From positions 1-32,226 of the forward strand of contig JASJDY010000064.1 of assembly GCA_030065025.1 (NCBI GenBank): DNA of 32,226 nucleotides, read 5' to 3'. A program made the position numbers and the translations under genes. Positions 1-7,357 of this stretch are shown piece by piece. The stretch comes from Planctomycetota bacterium (GTDB taxonomy: Bacteria > Planctomycetota > PLA2 > JAEUHO01). The first letter of the stretch is position 1, and each line of letters starts with the position of its first letter. Below the pieces are notes generated by a model. The model saw only the letters and a list, made by a program, of their open reading frames with translations, was not told the DNA's origin and did not search any database.

Positions 1-1378
1 CGGCCGAGAGCTCCTCCGAGCGGTCCTTGACCCTGCGCATCCGCTCGATCGTCGCCTCGACGGACTGTGCTCCGGCGCGCGAGTTCTCAACCGACTGCTT
101 GGAGGCGTCGGTCACCTCGGTAGCGCGCGCGGCACCCTCTTCGGCCGCGTGGAGGACCTCGTCGATGGTCGCCACGGTCTGCGACACGGCCGCGGCCTGT
201 TCCTCGGAGCCGGTCGACTGCTGCGTCGTCGCGGCGAGGATTTCCGAGGAGGCTGCAGCGAGGCGTGAGGTCGTCTCCGTGATGCCGGCGAATACGCGAC
301 CGCGGTCCTCTTCGGCGGTCCTCAGATTCGTCGCCATGGCGGTGAACGCCTCCGCCAGCTCTCCGAGCTCGTCGCTCGCCTGGACCTCGACCTCGGCCTC
401 GAGATCGCCCGTGCCCAGGCGATGCGCCGCATCGCGCAGCCGTCCGACCGGGCGCGTGATCGAGCGCGCGTAGAACACGAACACCAGGCCGCCGCCGATC
501 AGCCCAGCGAGCAGAAGGAAGATGCTGGCCCGATCCTGCGCGCTGTGCGCTTCGGCCTCGAGCGTCGTGGCCACGTCCAGCGTCTCCTCCATGAGGGGCG
601 CCAGGGAGTGGATGGCGCCTCGCATGGTGCCGCGCAGGCCTGCGTCTTCTCGCAGCCCGATCTCCGTCCGTAGATCCAGGACCGCCGTGAGGTCACGTCC
701 GTAGCCCTCGAGCAGGCCCAGGGCCTCTGCGGCACCTGCGGTCTCCTTGTCTGCGCGGAGCATCAGCAGCGCGGTCTCGACCTGAGCACTCAGCTCGCGA
801 CCCACGGCATCCTGCTCGAAGAGCAGATACTCGGTGGCGGTGCGCTCGATCTCGTGAACCGTCTCCACCAGCTTGGGGGAGCCGCTCTCCGCCACGAGAT
901 CCACGAGCTGCTGCTCGCTCTTGCGTAGCTTCCCGATGAGACCGAAGCTCGCGTAGCCCAGCGTGCGGCGCGCCTCCATGAGCTTGGCGAAGCTCCCGGC
1001 ATACGCATTCGTGTGCTTCTCGAGATCGGACACTCGGCGCCCGAGCTCGTCCTTCCACTGTCCGAGCTGCGAGAGCTTCGCGTACAGGTTCTTCAGTGCC
1101 TTCTCGTGCTTGCCGAGGTACTTCCCCTTGCCCGTCTTGTAGAAGGCCGGCGAGGTGACGTCACGCAGCAGCGTGTCCTTCTCGGCGCGACGAACCTGGA
1201 GCATCGCGATATCGGCTTCGAGGGTGGTCTGCCTCATGACGACCGACTCGGCTTCCTCGCTCCGCAACATGCCCCCGACGAAGTGCCAGGCAAGACCGAT
1301 CAGGAGGACGGTTCCGAGTCCGCCCACGAGCATCTTGGCCAGCAGACTGCGCTGGATCCTTCCCTTTACGTCCTTCAT
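1..1378 (-). CDS. Methyl-accepting chemotaxis protein, C-terminus cut by window edge
   Basis: This is a membrane chemoreceptor that would signal to a CheA kinase through the CheW proteins encoded just upstream. The visible 459 residues begin at the ATG at 1378 and remain open at base 1. A first membrane helix lies at about residues 12-35, a largely helical extracytoplasmic sensor at about 36-283, and a second membrane helix at about 285-303. A HAMP domain follows at about 304-357 (with RPVGRL and DELGEL motifs), then the start of the helical signalling domain, rich in Ala, Thr, Ser and Glu/Gln as in methylation helices. The conserved hairpin tip lies outside the window. The start is supported by AAGGAG at 1385-1390 and by a one-base gap from the cheW stop codon, so translation is probably coupled. 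The ligand cannot be inferred. Confidence 0.93.
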   Translation of the reverse strand, partial: MKDVKGRIQRSLLAKMLVGGLGTVLLIGLAWHFVGGMLRSEEAESVVMRQTTLEADIAMLQVRRAEKDTLLRDVTSPAFYKTGKGKYLGKHEKALKNLYAKLSQLGQWKDELGRRVSDLEKHTNAYAGSFAKLMEARRTLGYASFGLIGKLRKSEQQLVDLVAESGSPKLVETVHEIERTATEYLLFEQDAVGRELSAQVETALLMLRADKETAGAAEALGLLEGYGRDLTAVLDLRTEIGLREDAGLRGTMRGAIHSLAPLMEETLDVATTLEAEAHSAQDRASIFLLLAGLIGGGLVFVFYARSITRPVGRLRDAAHRLGTGDLEAEVEVQASDELGELAEAFTAMATNLRTAEEDRGRVFAGITETTSRLAAASSEILAATTQQSTGSEEQAAAVSQTVATIDEVLHAAEEGAARATEVTDASKQSVENSRAGAQSVEATIERMRRVKDRSEELSA

Positions 1379-1379
1379 C

Positions 1380-1961
1380 TCACTCTCCTTCATCGGGAGT
1401 CGTCCGCGGGTTCGCTTGTGCCCGCGGGGAACCGTAGAAAAGCCGTTCGTCGGCCAGGAACGCCGAGCCTTCGAGCAGCGTCAGCCCATCGGCCGTCATG
1501 CCGGCGACGATGCGTTTGGCCAGGTTGTCGCAGCCCTCGATGGCCGGCAGCAGCTCATCCTCGTCGAGCCAGGCCATCTCGATCTCCTTGCCCGCAGCGA
1601 GGCCGAGCTCGGCCTGCGACTCGCCGATCACGAGCACGCGGTGGAGATCCCGCAGCCCCTGCGCCGCGTTGCCGAACAGCACGTCGAGCGCCACCACCGG
1701 CAGAACGCCGCCTTGGTGTGGGGTGATACCGAGGAACGCCGAGGGCATGCCGGGCACCGGCGTGAGCTCGTGCAGCCAGCGTGTGGCGAACACGTAGTGG
1801 GCGTCGATCGCGTAGACGTTCTCGCCGAGCCGGAACCGGACGACTTCGCGCGTGTCCTCTCGGCTGGACTCGGCCTCGGGGGTGGCCGCCAGACGGCGCG
1901 CGCGGTCCCGCAGGATGCGAAGCTCGGCTTCGCGGCTGCGCTGGGCATCGATGGCGCTCAT
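1380..1961 (-). CDS. cheW: CheW-like coupling protein (193 aa)
   Basis: CheW proteins are cytoplasmic SH3-like scaffolds linking chemoreceptors to the CheA kinase. After a charged N-terminal helix (residues 1-37), the CheW fold spans about 38-180. Visible family features are the opening strand VVRFRLGENVYAIDAHYVFA, the PGMPSAFLGI segment and the GGVLPVVALDVLFG strand. At 193 residues it is slightly longer than a minimal CheW of about 150-165. The start overlaps the cheR stop by four bases (ATGA at 1958-1961), and its own TGA ends one base before the receptor gene. This is the second CheW of the operon; divergence between the two suggests that they are not redundant. The family call is firm; the specific pathway is inferred from neighbours. 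Confidence 0.93.
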   Translation of the reverse strand: MSAIDAQRSREAELRILRDRARRLAATPEAESSREDTREVVRFRLGENVYAIDAHYVFATRWLHELTPVPGMPSAFLGITPHQGGVLPVVALDVLFGNAAQGLRDLHRVLVIGESQAELGLAAGKEIEMAWLDEDELLPAIEGCDNLAKRIVAGMTADGLTLLEGSAFLADERLFYGSPRAQANPRTTPDEGE

Positions 1962-3406
1962 GCGGGAATGGCCTCCTCCTGGCCGCCGAGGGAGGCCAGA
2001 TGACGTTGGGCAGCCGCCGCGAGGGCACCCGCGGTCTGGCCGTCAGCGAGCGGCAGCTCGCTCTCGGGGGGCACGTCGGCGCTCAGGCGTGCCGCCGTAC
2101 GGTACGACCGGCGGGCTGCGTCGAGCCGCCGTAGGCGCCAGTGGATTGCGCCCAGGGCGAAGTGCGCGACGGCCAGCCCGCGGTCGAGGTAGATGACGCG
2201 GCGCAGCGCTTCTTCCGACGCATCGAGGTGCCCCAGGCTGGACAGCAAGACGGCGTGGCGGAAGTGCAGCGTCGTAGAGAGCGGATGGAGACGCAGGGCC
2301 TGTGAGGCCGCCGCGACGGCGGCATCAGGTCCGCGTTGGTTGGCGAGCGCGTCGATGCGTAGCCGGCACGCGTCCGTGTTCCCGCCCAGATCCGGCACCA
2401 GCTCGAGCACCTGCTCGTAGTCACCCTGTCGGAGGGCCTTGCGAGCCCGCTCGTAGCGCGCCTCGGGTGTATCGGGCGGCTCCACCGGATCCGATCGAGG
2501 CGTGACCGGACGCATGGGCTTGACGGTGGCGCGCTGGATCGGAGCCGGCCGCACGACCTCGGGCACCTCAGCGACCATCGTCTCGACGGGCCGCTGGTAG
2601 AACACGCCGTGCTCGGTGACATGCGGCACGAGTCCGGCGTTGCGGCCGGGGGTCGGATCCGACGACGCCGTCACGAGCCAACCGCCCGGAGCCAACGACG
2701 CGGCAAGCCGCTTCGTCACCTGCTCCACCGTCCAGGCATCGAAGTAGATGAGCACGTTGCGGCAGAGGATCAGGTCCATGCCGAACGTGCCGGACACGTG
2801 GGAGGGATAGGAGTCCAGGGCCAGGTTCAAGAAGGAGAACCGGACCCGGCGGCGGATCGGATCGATCAGCTCCCACGCCGGGCCCCGGGCGCGGAAGTAG
2901 CGGGCCAGGAAGCCCGAGCCGGCTCCGCGGAGCGACCAGTCCCGGAACCGACCCGCGCGCGCCGTGTCGAGTGCTGCGTGCGAGATGTCGGTGCCGAGCA
3001 CGGACGCGCGATCGCCCACGCCGGCCTGGTCCACCAGGATGGCCAGCGAGTACGCCTCCTCTCCGGATGCGCAGCCTGCGCTCCAAGCGCGGAAGACATG
3101 CTCCTCGCCGTGCTGGCGTCGCGTTTCGGGCACGATGTGCTCGCGGATGAAGTCGAAGTGTCGAGGCTCGCGGAAGAAGTAGGTCTCGCGAATCGTCAGC
3201 TCGTCCACGAGCTGGTCCATGGCCTTCGGTTCGTCCTGGAGAGTCCGCAAGTAGGCCGGCATGGACGACGAACCGCGGATCTCCATGGCCCGCCGGATGC
3301 CCTCCTCCGTCTTCGCCGGATGCTGCAGCGCGTAGGTGAACCCCGTTCGCGAGCTCACCAGGCGCGCGATGGCCTCCGCAGCGGCATCGGTCCAGGGCAC
3401 GCTCAT
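1958..3406 (-). CDS. cheR: CheR-type receptor methyltransferase with C-terminal TPRs (482 aa)
   Basis: The predicted enzyme transfers methyl groups from S-adenosylmethionine to receptor glutamates during adaptation. The CheR N-terminal helical domain is at about residues 1-75 and ends in the family motif RETYFFRE (73-80). The catalytic domain at about 80-275 contains AWSAGCASGEEAYSLA (107-122), GTDIS (138-142) and DLILCRNVLIYF (211-222). A Pro-rich linker leads to a repeat region at about 325-470, with Ala/Leu-rich paired helices typical of TPRs. A CheR with a C-terminal TPR region matches WspC and FrzF-like enzymes more than the flagellar CheR, which lacks TPRs. It overlaps the upstream cheW by ATGA at 3403-3406 and the downstream cheW by ATGA at 1958-1961. 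Confidence 0.94.
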   Translation of the reverse strand: MSVPWTDAAAEAIARLVSSRTGFTYALQHPAKTEEGIRRAMEIRGSSSMPAYLRTLQDEPKAMDQLVDELTIRETYFFREPRHFDFIREHIVPETRRQHGEEHVFRAWSAGCASGEEAYSLAILVDQAGVGDRASVLGTDISHAALDTARAGRFRDWSLRGAGSGFLARYFRARGPAWELIDPIRRRVRFSFLNLALDSYPSHVSGTFGMDLILCRNVLIYFDAWTVEQVTKRLAASLAPGGWLVTASSDPTPGRNAGLVPHVTEHGVFYQRPVETMVAEVPEVVRPAPIQRATVKPMRPVTPRSDPVEPPDTPEARYERARKALRQGDYEQVLELVPDLGGNTDACRLRIDALANQRGPDAAVAAASQALRLHPLSTTLHFRHAVLLSSLGHLDASEEALRRVIYLDRGLAVAHFALGAIHWRLRRLDAARRSYRTAARLSADVPPESELPLADGQTAGALAAAAQRHLASLGGQEEAIPA

Positions 3407-3888
3407 GCGGCCTCCGCCTCGGGCAGGACTCCGCCGAGGTCCGGTACGAGGACGAGGCCGTCGGCGTCGCGGACCACCGAGGCGATACGCCCCGCTCCCC
3501 GCACCAGCGCGTCGGACTCGGCATCACGGCTGATGCGCAGTGTCTGGATGCCGTGCACCCGGTCGCAGGGCAGCACGAGGTAGTGACCGTCGACTTGCGT
3601 CAGCAGGAAGTGATCACGCAATCCGACGGGACGCGGGTCGGCCCCGAGGTGACGCCACGTGTCCACGACCGGCACCAGACGACCCCGGAGCGTGATCACA
3701 CCGAGAAGGGCGTCGCCGCCGCCAGGGAGCGGATCGACCTCCACGGACGGTAGGACCTCGTACACCACCTCGATCGGCAGCGCGTAGCGCGCAGCTTCGA
3801 GTTCGAAGACGAGGTAGTCGGCCACCGCATCGGCAGGCAGCGTCTGTGCGGAGGGCGCGGCCCCCTTGTCGTCCCGTACAGGTTCCAT
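3403..3888 (-). CDS. cheW: CheW-like coupling protein, first gene of chemosensory operon (161 aa)
   Basis: This is a second CheW-fold scaffold protein. The domain covers about residues 22-155, with the strands DYLVFELEAARYALPIEVV, the LLGVITLRGRLVPVVD core and the DHFLLTQVDGHYLVLPCDRV segment. I start it at the ATG at 3888, which has GGGAGAG six bases upstream. The frame stays open to an ATG at 3972, but that adds 28 Arg/Pro-rich residues unlike any CheW. It ends in a four-base overlap with cheR. The gene order CheW, CheR-TPR, CheW, receptor contains the same four component types as WspA-WspD of Pseudomonas, so an alternative-cellular-function system (surface sensing or second-messenger control) is likelier than flagellar control. 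A CheA, a CheB or an output gene would be expected beyond base 1. Confidence 0.92.
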   Translation of the reverse strand: MEPVRDDKGAAPSAQTLPADAVADYLVFELEAARYALPIEVVYEVLPSVEVDPLPGGGDALLGVITLRGRLVPVVDTWRHLGADPRPVGLRDHFLLTQVDGHYLVLPCDRVHGIQTLRISRDAESDALVRGAGRIASVVRDADGLVLVPDLGGVLPEAEAA

Positions 3889-4010
3889 CCCGGGCTCTCC
3901 CAAGGCCCGCTGTCCCAACGGCCGCCGAAGACTGCGCACTGATCCGCACGGCGCACGGTCCGAAGAGGACACTTACGATTGCCGGCCGGGTCGTCTGCAT
4001 CGCGATCCGG

Positions 4011-4016
4011 TATGCT
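4011..4016 (+). promoter_or_regulatory. TATGCT, candidate -10 box for a leaderless transcript
   Basis: TATGCT ends six bases before the ATG at 4023, and there is no Shine-Dalgarno sequence between. This TANNNT-N6-start layout is that of leaderless genes known from Actinobacteria and Deinococcus. No convincing -35 box is seen 16-18 bases upstream. The rest of the divergent gap 3889-4022 shows nothing else I can name. Confidence 0.45.
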
Positions 4017-4022
4017 CCCGCC

Positions 4023-5069
4023 ATGCTCCAGGGCGCAAGGCGACGCATCGACCTGCTGCTCGGTCGTCGCACCGAGTTCCCTCCGCCCCGGCCACCGGAT
4101 CGTGAGGATGCCGCCTCGCTCGCCGAGGAGGTCGGCCGTTGGTTCGCAGGCGCAGAGGCGCGCTTCGAGCGCATCTTCCTGGCCGGCAAGCCGCTGTTCG
4201 TCAACCGGCACGAGCGAGCGCTCTTCGCCCGACTCGCTGACCTCGGGGTCGTCGAGCGCATCGGCCCCTCGATCTACCAGCCCTGCGTGCGGCTGTTCCC
4301 TCTCTACGGCCGCTTCATCGCCACCGACCTGCTCAGCCACGAGAGCTCCGATCAGGTCTTCTCCCTGATGTTCGAGCAGGTCTACCTGGTCCGCAACATG
4401 GACGTGCAGGCCGGCGACCGCGTGCTCGAGCTGTGCCTCGGCTCGGGCGTCAACAGCCTCTTCGCGGCCGACGCCGCGGCGGCCGTGACCGGCATCGACG
4501 TGAACGAGCGCGCCCTGGCCTTCGCCCGCTTCAACGAAGCCCTCTCGCCTGGCACCGCGCCCCTCGAGGGCCTCCAGGGCTCGCTGTACGACCCGCTCGA
4601 CGAAGACCGCACCTTCGATCTCATCCTCGTGAACCCGCCGTTCGAGCTGGTACCCCATGACGCCAGCTGGTTCCTGCACTCCGACGGAGGCGAGGACGGC
4701 CTCGACGTCGTGCGCGCGCTGCTGCCGGACACGGCTGCGCGCCTGGCACCGGACGGACGGTTCGAGATCATCACGTGGAGCCCCGGTGGGGCCCACGGAC
4801 CGCTGCTGGTCGATCTCCTACGCGAGCACCTGCCCGGCATGCGGCTCACGGTCCACATGCTCGACGCCCAGCCCCTGGACGAGCACGTAGAACAGTTCCG
4901 GGAGGCGCCGGGGTACGACGCCTTCCGCGAGCGGCTCGCCGCGCGCGGCCTCGAAGAGGTCTACTTCCTGTTCGTCCACGCCGCCCCGTCCCCGACACCC
5001 GGCGTGGAGGTCGTCACCCCCACGGCGGAGATCGAGACGTGTCGAGCGCTGGCCGATCACTGGCTCTGA
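4023..5069 (+). CDS. Class I SAM-dependent methyltransferase with NPPF motif (348 aa)
   Basis: This is a Rossmann-fold methyltransferase. An N-terminal domain of about 125 residues, with no fold I recognise, precedes the SAM-binding motif VLELCLGSGVNSLFAA (134-149), the acidic strand end TGIDVNERAL (156-164) and the catalytic-type motif LVNPPFEL (202-209). N/D-PP-Y/F motifs are typical of enzymes that methylate amide or exocyclic amino nitrogens: HemK/PrmC on release-factor glutamine, or RsmC- and TrmN6-like enzymes on nucleobases. Which substrate applies here cannot be decided by eye. The ATG at 4023 fits the candidate leaderless promoter. Upstream in-frame codons would overlap the divergent cheW leader and encode unstructured Arg/Pro-rich sequence. 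Its last 31 bases overlap the next gene, suggesting coupled expression. Confidence 0.8.
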   Translation: MLQGARRRIDLLLGRRTEFPPPRPPDREDAASLAEEVGRWFAGAEARFERIFLAGKPLFVNRHERALFARLADLGVVERIGPSIYQPCVRLFPLYGRFIATDLLSHESSDQVFSLMFEQVYLVRNMDVQAGDRVLELCLGSGVNSLFAADAAAAVTGIDVNERALAFARFNEALSPGTAPLEGLQGSLYDPLDEDRTFDLILVNPPFELVPHDASWFLHSDGGEDGLDVVRALLPDTAARLAPDGRFEIITWSPGGAHGPLLVDLLREHLPGMRLTVHMLDAQPLDEHVEQFREAPGYDAFRERLAARGLEEVYFLFVHAAPSPTPGVEVVTPTAEIETCRALADHWL

Positions 5070-6151
5070 CGATCCGCGAGGCCAGACCCGGCGACGCCGA
5101 GCCCATGCTCGCGCTCGTACACGCCCTCGCCGCCGAGACCGACGTCGACGTCCCGCTCGAGCCGGGGGAGTTCACGATCACGGTCGAGCAGGAGCGCAGT
5201 CTCCTGCGTGAGTACGCCGACCGCGAGAACGCCGCCTTCTTCACGGCGTGGCGCGGCGAGGAGCTGCTCGGCATGCTCAACCTCGACGCCAGCCGCCTGC
5301 ACTCCGGACGCCACCGGGCCATGCTCGGCATGAGCGTGGCGCGCGCCTCGCGCGGACAGGGCGTGGGCCGCGCGCTCCTGGAGCACGCCGTCGACTGGGC
5401 CCGCCAGACGCGGCTGCTGACGCGGATCGAGCTCGACGTCTACGTGCGCAACGCCCCGGCACGCCACCTCTACGAGAGCGTCGGCTTCGAGGAAGAAGTG
5501 CAGCGGCGTGCGCCCGTCTGGGAGGGCGAGACCCCCGTCGACTCGATCCTGATGGGCCTCTGCTTCGACGACAAGGCACCCGTGGCGTACCGGCAGGATC
5601 CGCCTGAGGCCGACGATGCCGGCGCGGTCCGCGAGCACGTCCCCGTGACGATCCGCGACGCGACCGCCGAGGATGCCGAGGGTCTGATGGCCCTCTGGCG
5701 CGCCCAGCGCAGCGACCCCGCGCTCTTGACCCCCACGGCCGGGCTGCCCTGGAAGGAGCGTCCGGAGGCCTTCCGCGAGCGCCTGCAGTCGACGCTCGAC
5801 GCGGAGAACGGACATGTCCTCGTGGCCGAGGCGGAGGGCCGCGTGGTGGGCACGGTGGAGGGCCGTGGTCACCAGCGGCGCCGGATGTGCCGCGAGGCGC
5901 TCGTCGCCATCGGCGTGGCCGCCCCGTGGCGCGGACGGGGCATCGGCAGACGCCTGCTGGCGGCGCTGGAGAAGCGCGCGCGGGACGGCGGGATCATCCG
6001 TCGTCTCATGCTGTGGGTGTACGCGGAGAACGAGCCGGCGCTCGGCCTGTACCGGAGCTGCGGCTACGAGGTCGAGGGACGGATCCGCAACGCCTGGTTC
6101 CAGCGGGGCCGGTACCACGACGAGCTGATGCTGGCGAAGCTGCTGGATTGA
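5039..6151 (+). CDS. Tandem GNAT acetyltransferase, two domains (370 aa)
   Basis: The protein carries two complete GNAT folds, each of which would use acetyl-CoA to acetylate an amine. Domain one (about residues 8-178) has the CoA-binding motif GMSVARASRGQGVGRALLEH and ends with NAPARHLYESVGFEEE. Domain two (about 203-370) has AIGVAAPWRGRGIGRRLLAA and ENEPALGLYRSCGYEVEG. The R/Q-G-x-G-x-G/R pyrophosphate loop is intact in both, so both may be active. I choose the GTG at 5039, which has GGCGGAG about nine bases upstream and gives a start just before the first strand; no ATG lies near. The start overlaps the methyltransferase gene by 31 bases. Substrates are unknown; partners of two-gene GNAT/methyltransferase units often modify ribosomal proteins or small molecules, but that is only suggestive. 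Confidence 0.88.
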   Translation: MSSAGRSLALTIREARPGDAEPMLALVHALAAETDVDVPLEPGEFTITVEQERSLLREYADRENAAFFTAWRGEELLGMLNLDASRLHSGRHRAMLGMSVARASRGQGVGRALLEHAVDWARQTRLLTRIELDVYVRNAPARHLYESVGFEEEVQRRAPVWEGETPVDSILMGLCFDDKAPVAYRQDPPEADDAGAVREHVPVTIRDATAEDAEGLMALWRAQRSDPALLTPTAGLPWKERPEAFRERLQSTLDAENGHVLVAEAEGRVVGTVEGRGHQRRRMCREALVAIGVAAPWRGRGIGRRLLAALEKRARDGGIIRRLMLWVYAENEPALGLYRSCGYEVEGRIRNAWFQRGRYHDELMLAKLLD

Positions 6152-6161
6152 GGAAGAGAAG

Positions 6162-6412
6162 GAACCGCAGAGGACGCAGAGACCGCAGAGGCTGGGCGTG
6201 CGACGGCCGCTGTGGCGTTAACGACAGAGACCACGGAGCGCGAGTCGCGTCCGCACGCTCCCCTTTTTGAGCTCCGACTCCTGCAGACGTTGCGACTCGA
6301 TCAGGCCCCGATCCGCAACAAGGCACCGCTCCGGGTTCTCTGTGGTTCCAGTTCGAGCTTCATGTGGCGAACGCGCCGAAGTCCTCTGCGGTCTCTGCGT
6401 CCTCTGCGGTTC
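6162..6412. repeat. 251-bp nested inverted-repeat element between convergent genes
   Basis: A perfect 30-bp inverted repeat (6162-6191 and 6383-6412) frames the element. Each arm is built from short units of the type CCGCAGAG and GACGCAGAGA. Inside it lies a second inverted pair of 21 bp with three mismatches (6220-6240 and 6327-6347), and inside that a perfect 8-bp pair CGAGTCGC/GCGACTCG (6241-6248 and 6292-6299). The whole piece could extrude as a cruciform or fold as one long RNA hairpin. The right arm runs into the stop codon of the minus-strand gene ending at 6411, so the repeat supplies part of that TGA. There is no transposase and no flanking target duplication that I can see. It occupies nearly all of the gap 6152-6410 and holds no credible gene. 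Confidence 0.85.
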
Positions 6413-7313
6413 AATCCGAGCGGCGCTCCAAGACGTAGACCACGTCCACGCCCTGCCCCGAGATCACCGGCTCCGGATGCACACGCCCCGGCGTGCCCGT
6501 CTCCAGGATCACCTCCAGCAGCTGGCGGCTGAAGTTGCGGTCGTTCCAGCGGATCCACTCCGTCTTCTGCTTCGAGATCGGATCGATCGTCGTCAGCAGA
6601 CCGTCGCGCTCCCGCGCGCCCGCGTCGTTGTTGTGCTGGCGGGACATCTCGGGGAAGGAGGGGCCGCCCTCGCGCTCCAGCTCGCGGATGATCGCCCACG
6701 CCTTGGCGACCGCCTTCTCCTTGGGGAAGCGGTCGAACTCGTGCCGCCGCGGCGCGGCGCCGGCGTGGTGGATGTGGATCACGCGCGCGCGGGCACGCAG
6801 CTTCAGGGCCTTGCGGAGCTTGGCGTCGAGGCGCCTGCCCTCGCGCTCGGTGATGCGGCGCGCGAACCAGAAGCCGCCCCGCCACTCGATGAGCGGCGTC
6901 AGGTCCCCCACCGCCGTCCGGGAGAGCGTGACGTCGCGCTCGTCCGGCTTGGTGCGGTGCGACGGCTCGGGCGCCACGCACAGACCGTCGGCCAAGCCGA
7001 AGTCGCCGTTGCTCCAGCGCCGCGCAAGCGTCCCGATGTCGGCTCCGGCGTGCACCCGGCGGCAGAGGTCGCGCGCCTTGGCCAGCGCCTCGTCCCGCGA
7101 GCGGGGATAGCGGAAGCCCTGCCCGATGTGCTCGTCGGACAGGTAGCTGATCCAGATCTCCTGGGCCCAGGTGATCTCCTTCAGCGGCAGCGGAACGCCC
7201 CGCATGTCGACGGGCTGCACGCGGCACGGCCTGCTGTCCTCGGGCTCCTGCGTGGCGGTCTCACCGCCGCAGGCAGCGAGTCCGAGCAGGAGCAGGAGAC
7301 AGGTCGCGCGCAT
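6411..7313 (-). CDS. Lipoprotein with two parvulin-like (PpiC) regions (300 aa)
   Basis: This is probably an exported peptidyl-prolyl isomerase or chaperone. A lipoprotein signal ends in LLGLAAC with the lipidated cysteine at residue 15. Residues about 70-160 have parvulin-like spacing: helix ALAKARDLCRRV, then LARRWSNGDFGLADG, LSRTAVGDLTPLIEWRGGFWFARRI. A second, weaker unit at about 175-295 starts with ARVIHIHHAG and continues with SFPEMSRQHNNDAGARERDG and VISGQGVDVVYVLE. Two parvulin units in one periplasmic protein recall SurA, although the long SurA N-terminal chaperone domain is absent. Active-site identity is not certain in either unit. The start has no Shine-Dalgarno sequence and lies six bases after TAGACT, implying a leaderless message. 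The gene is downstream of htpG on the same strand, grouping two folding factors. Confidence 0.72.
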   Translation of the reverse strand: MRATCLLLLLGLAACGGETATQEPEDSRPCRVQPVDMRGVPLPLKEITWAQEIWISYLSDEHIGQGFRYPRSRDEALAKARDLCRRVHAGADIGTLARRWSNGDFGLADGLCVAPEPSHRTKPDERDVTLSRTAVGDLTPLIEWRGGFWFARRITEREGRRLDAKLRKALKLRARARVIHIHHAGAAPRRHEFDRFPKEKAVAKAWAIIRELEREGGPSFPEMSRQHNNDAGARERDGLLTTIDPISKQKTEWIRWNDRNFSRQLLEVILETGTPGRVHPEPVISGQGVDVVYVLERRSD

Positions 7314-7319
7314 GGGCTC

Positions 7320-7325
7320 AGTCTA
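7320..7325 (-). promoter_or_regulatory. TAGACT, candidate -10 box for a leaderless transcript
   Basis: On the minus strand TAGACT ends six bases before the ATG at 7313, with no Shine-Dalgarno sequence in between. A weak -35 match, GTGACG, lies at 7345-7350 with a 19-base spacer. The box sits in the short gap between htpG and the parvulin lipoprotein, so the latter may have its own promoter. Confidence 0.42.
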
Positions 7326-7357
7326 GGGCTGCCGGGATCTCAGTCGTCACGCAGGCG

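Noticed and set aside
3889-3972. Longer N-terminus for the first CheW
   Set aside because: It would add 28 Arg/Pro-rich residues upstream of a good ribosome-binding site and would occupy the divergent promoter region.
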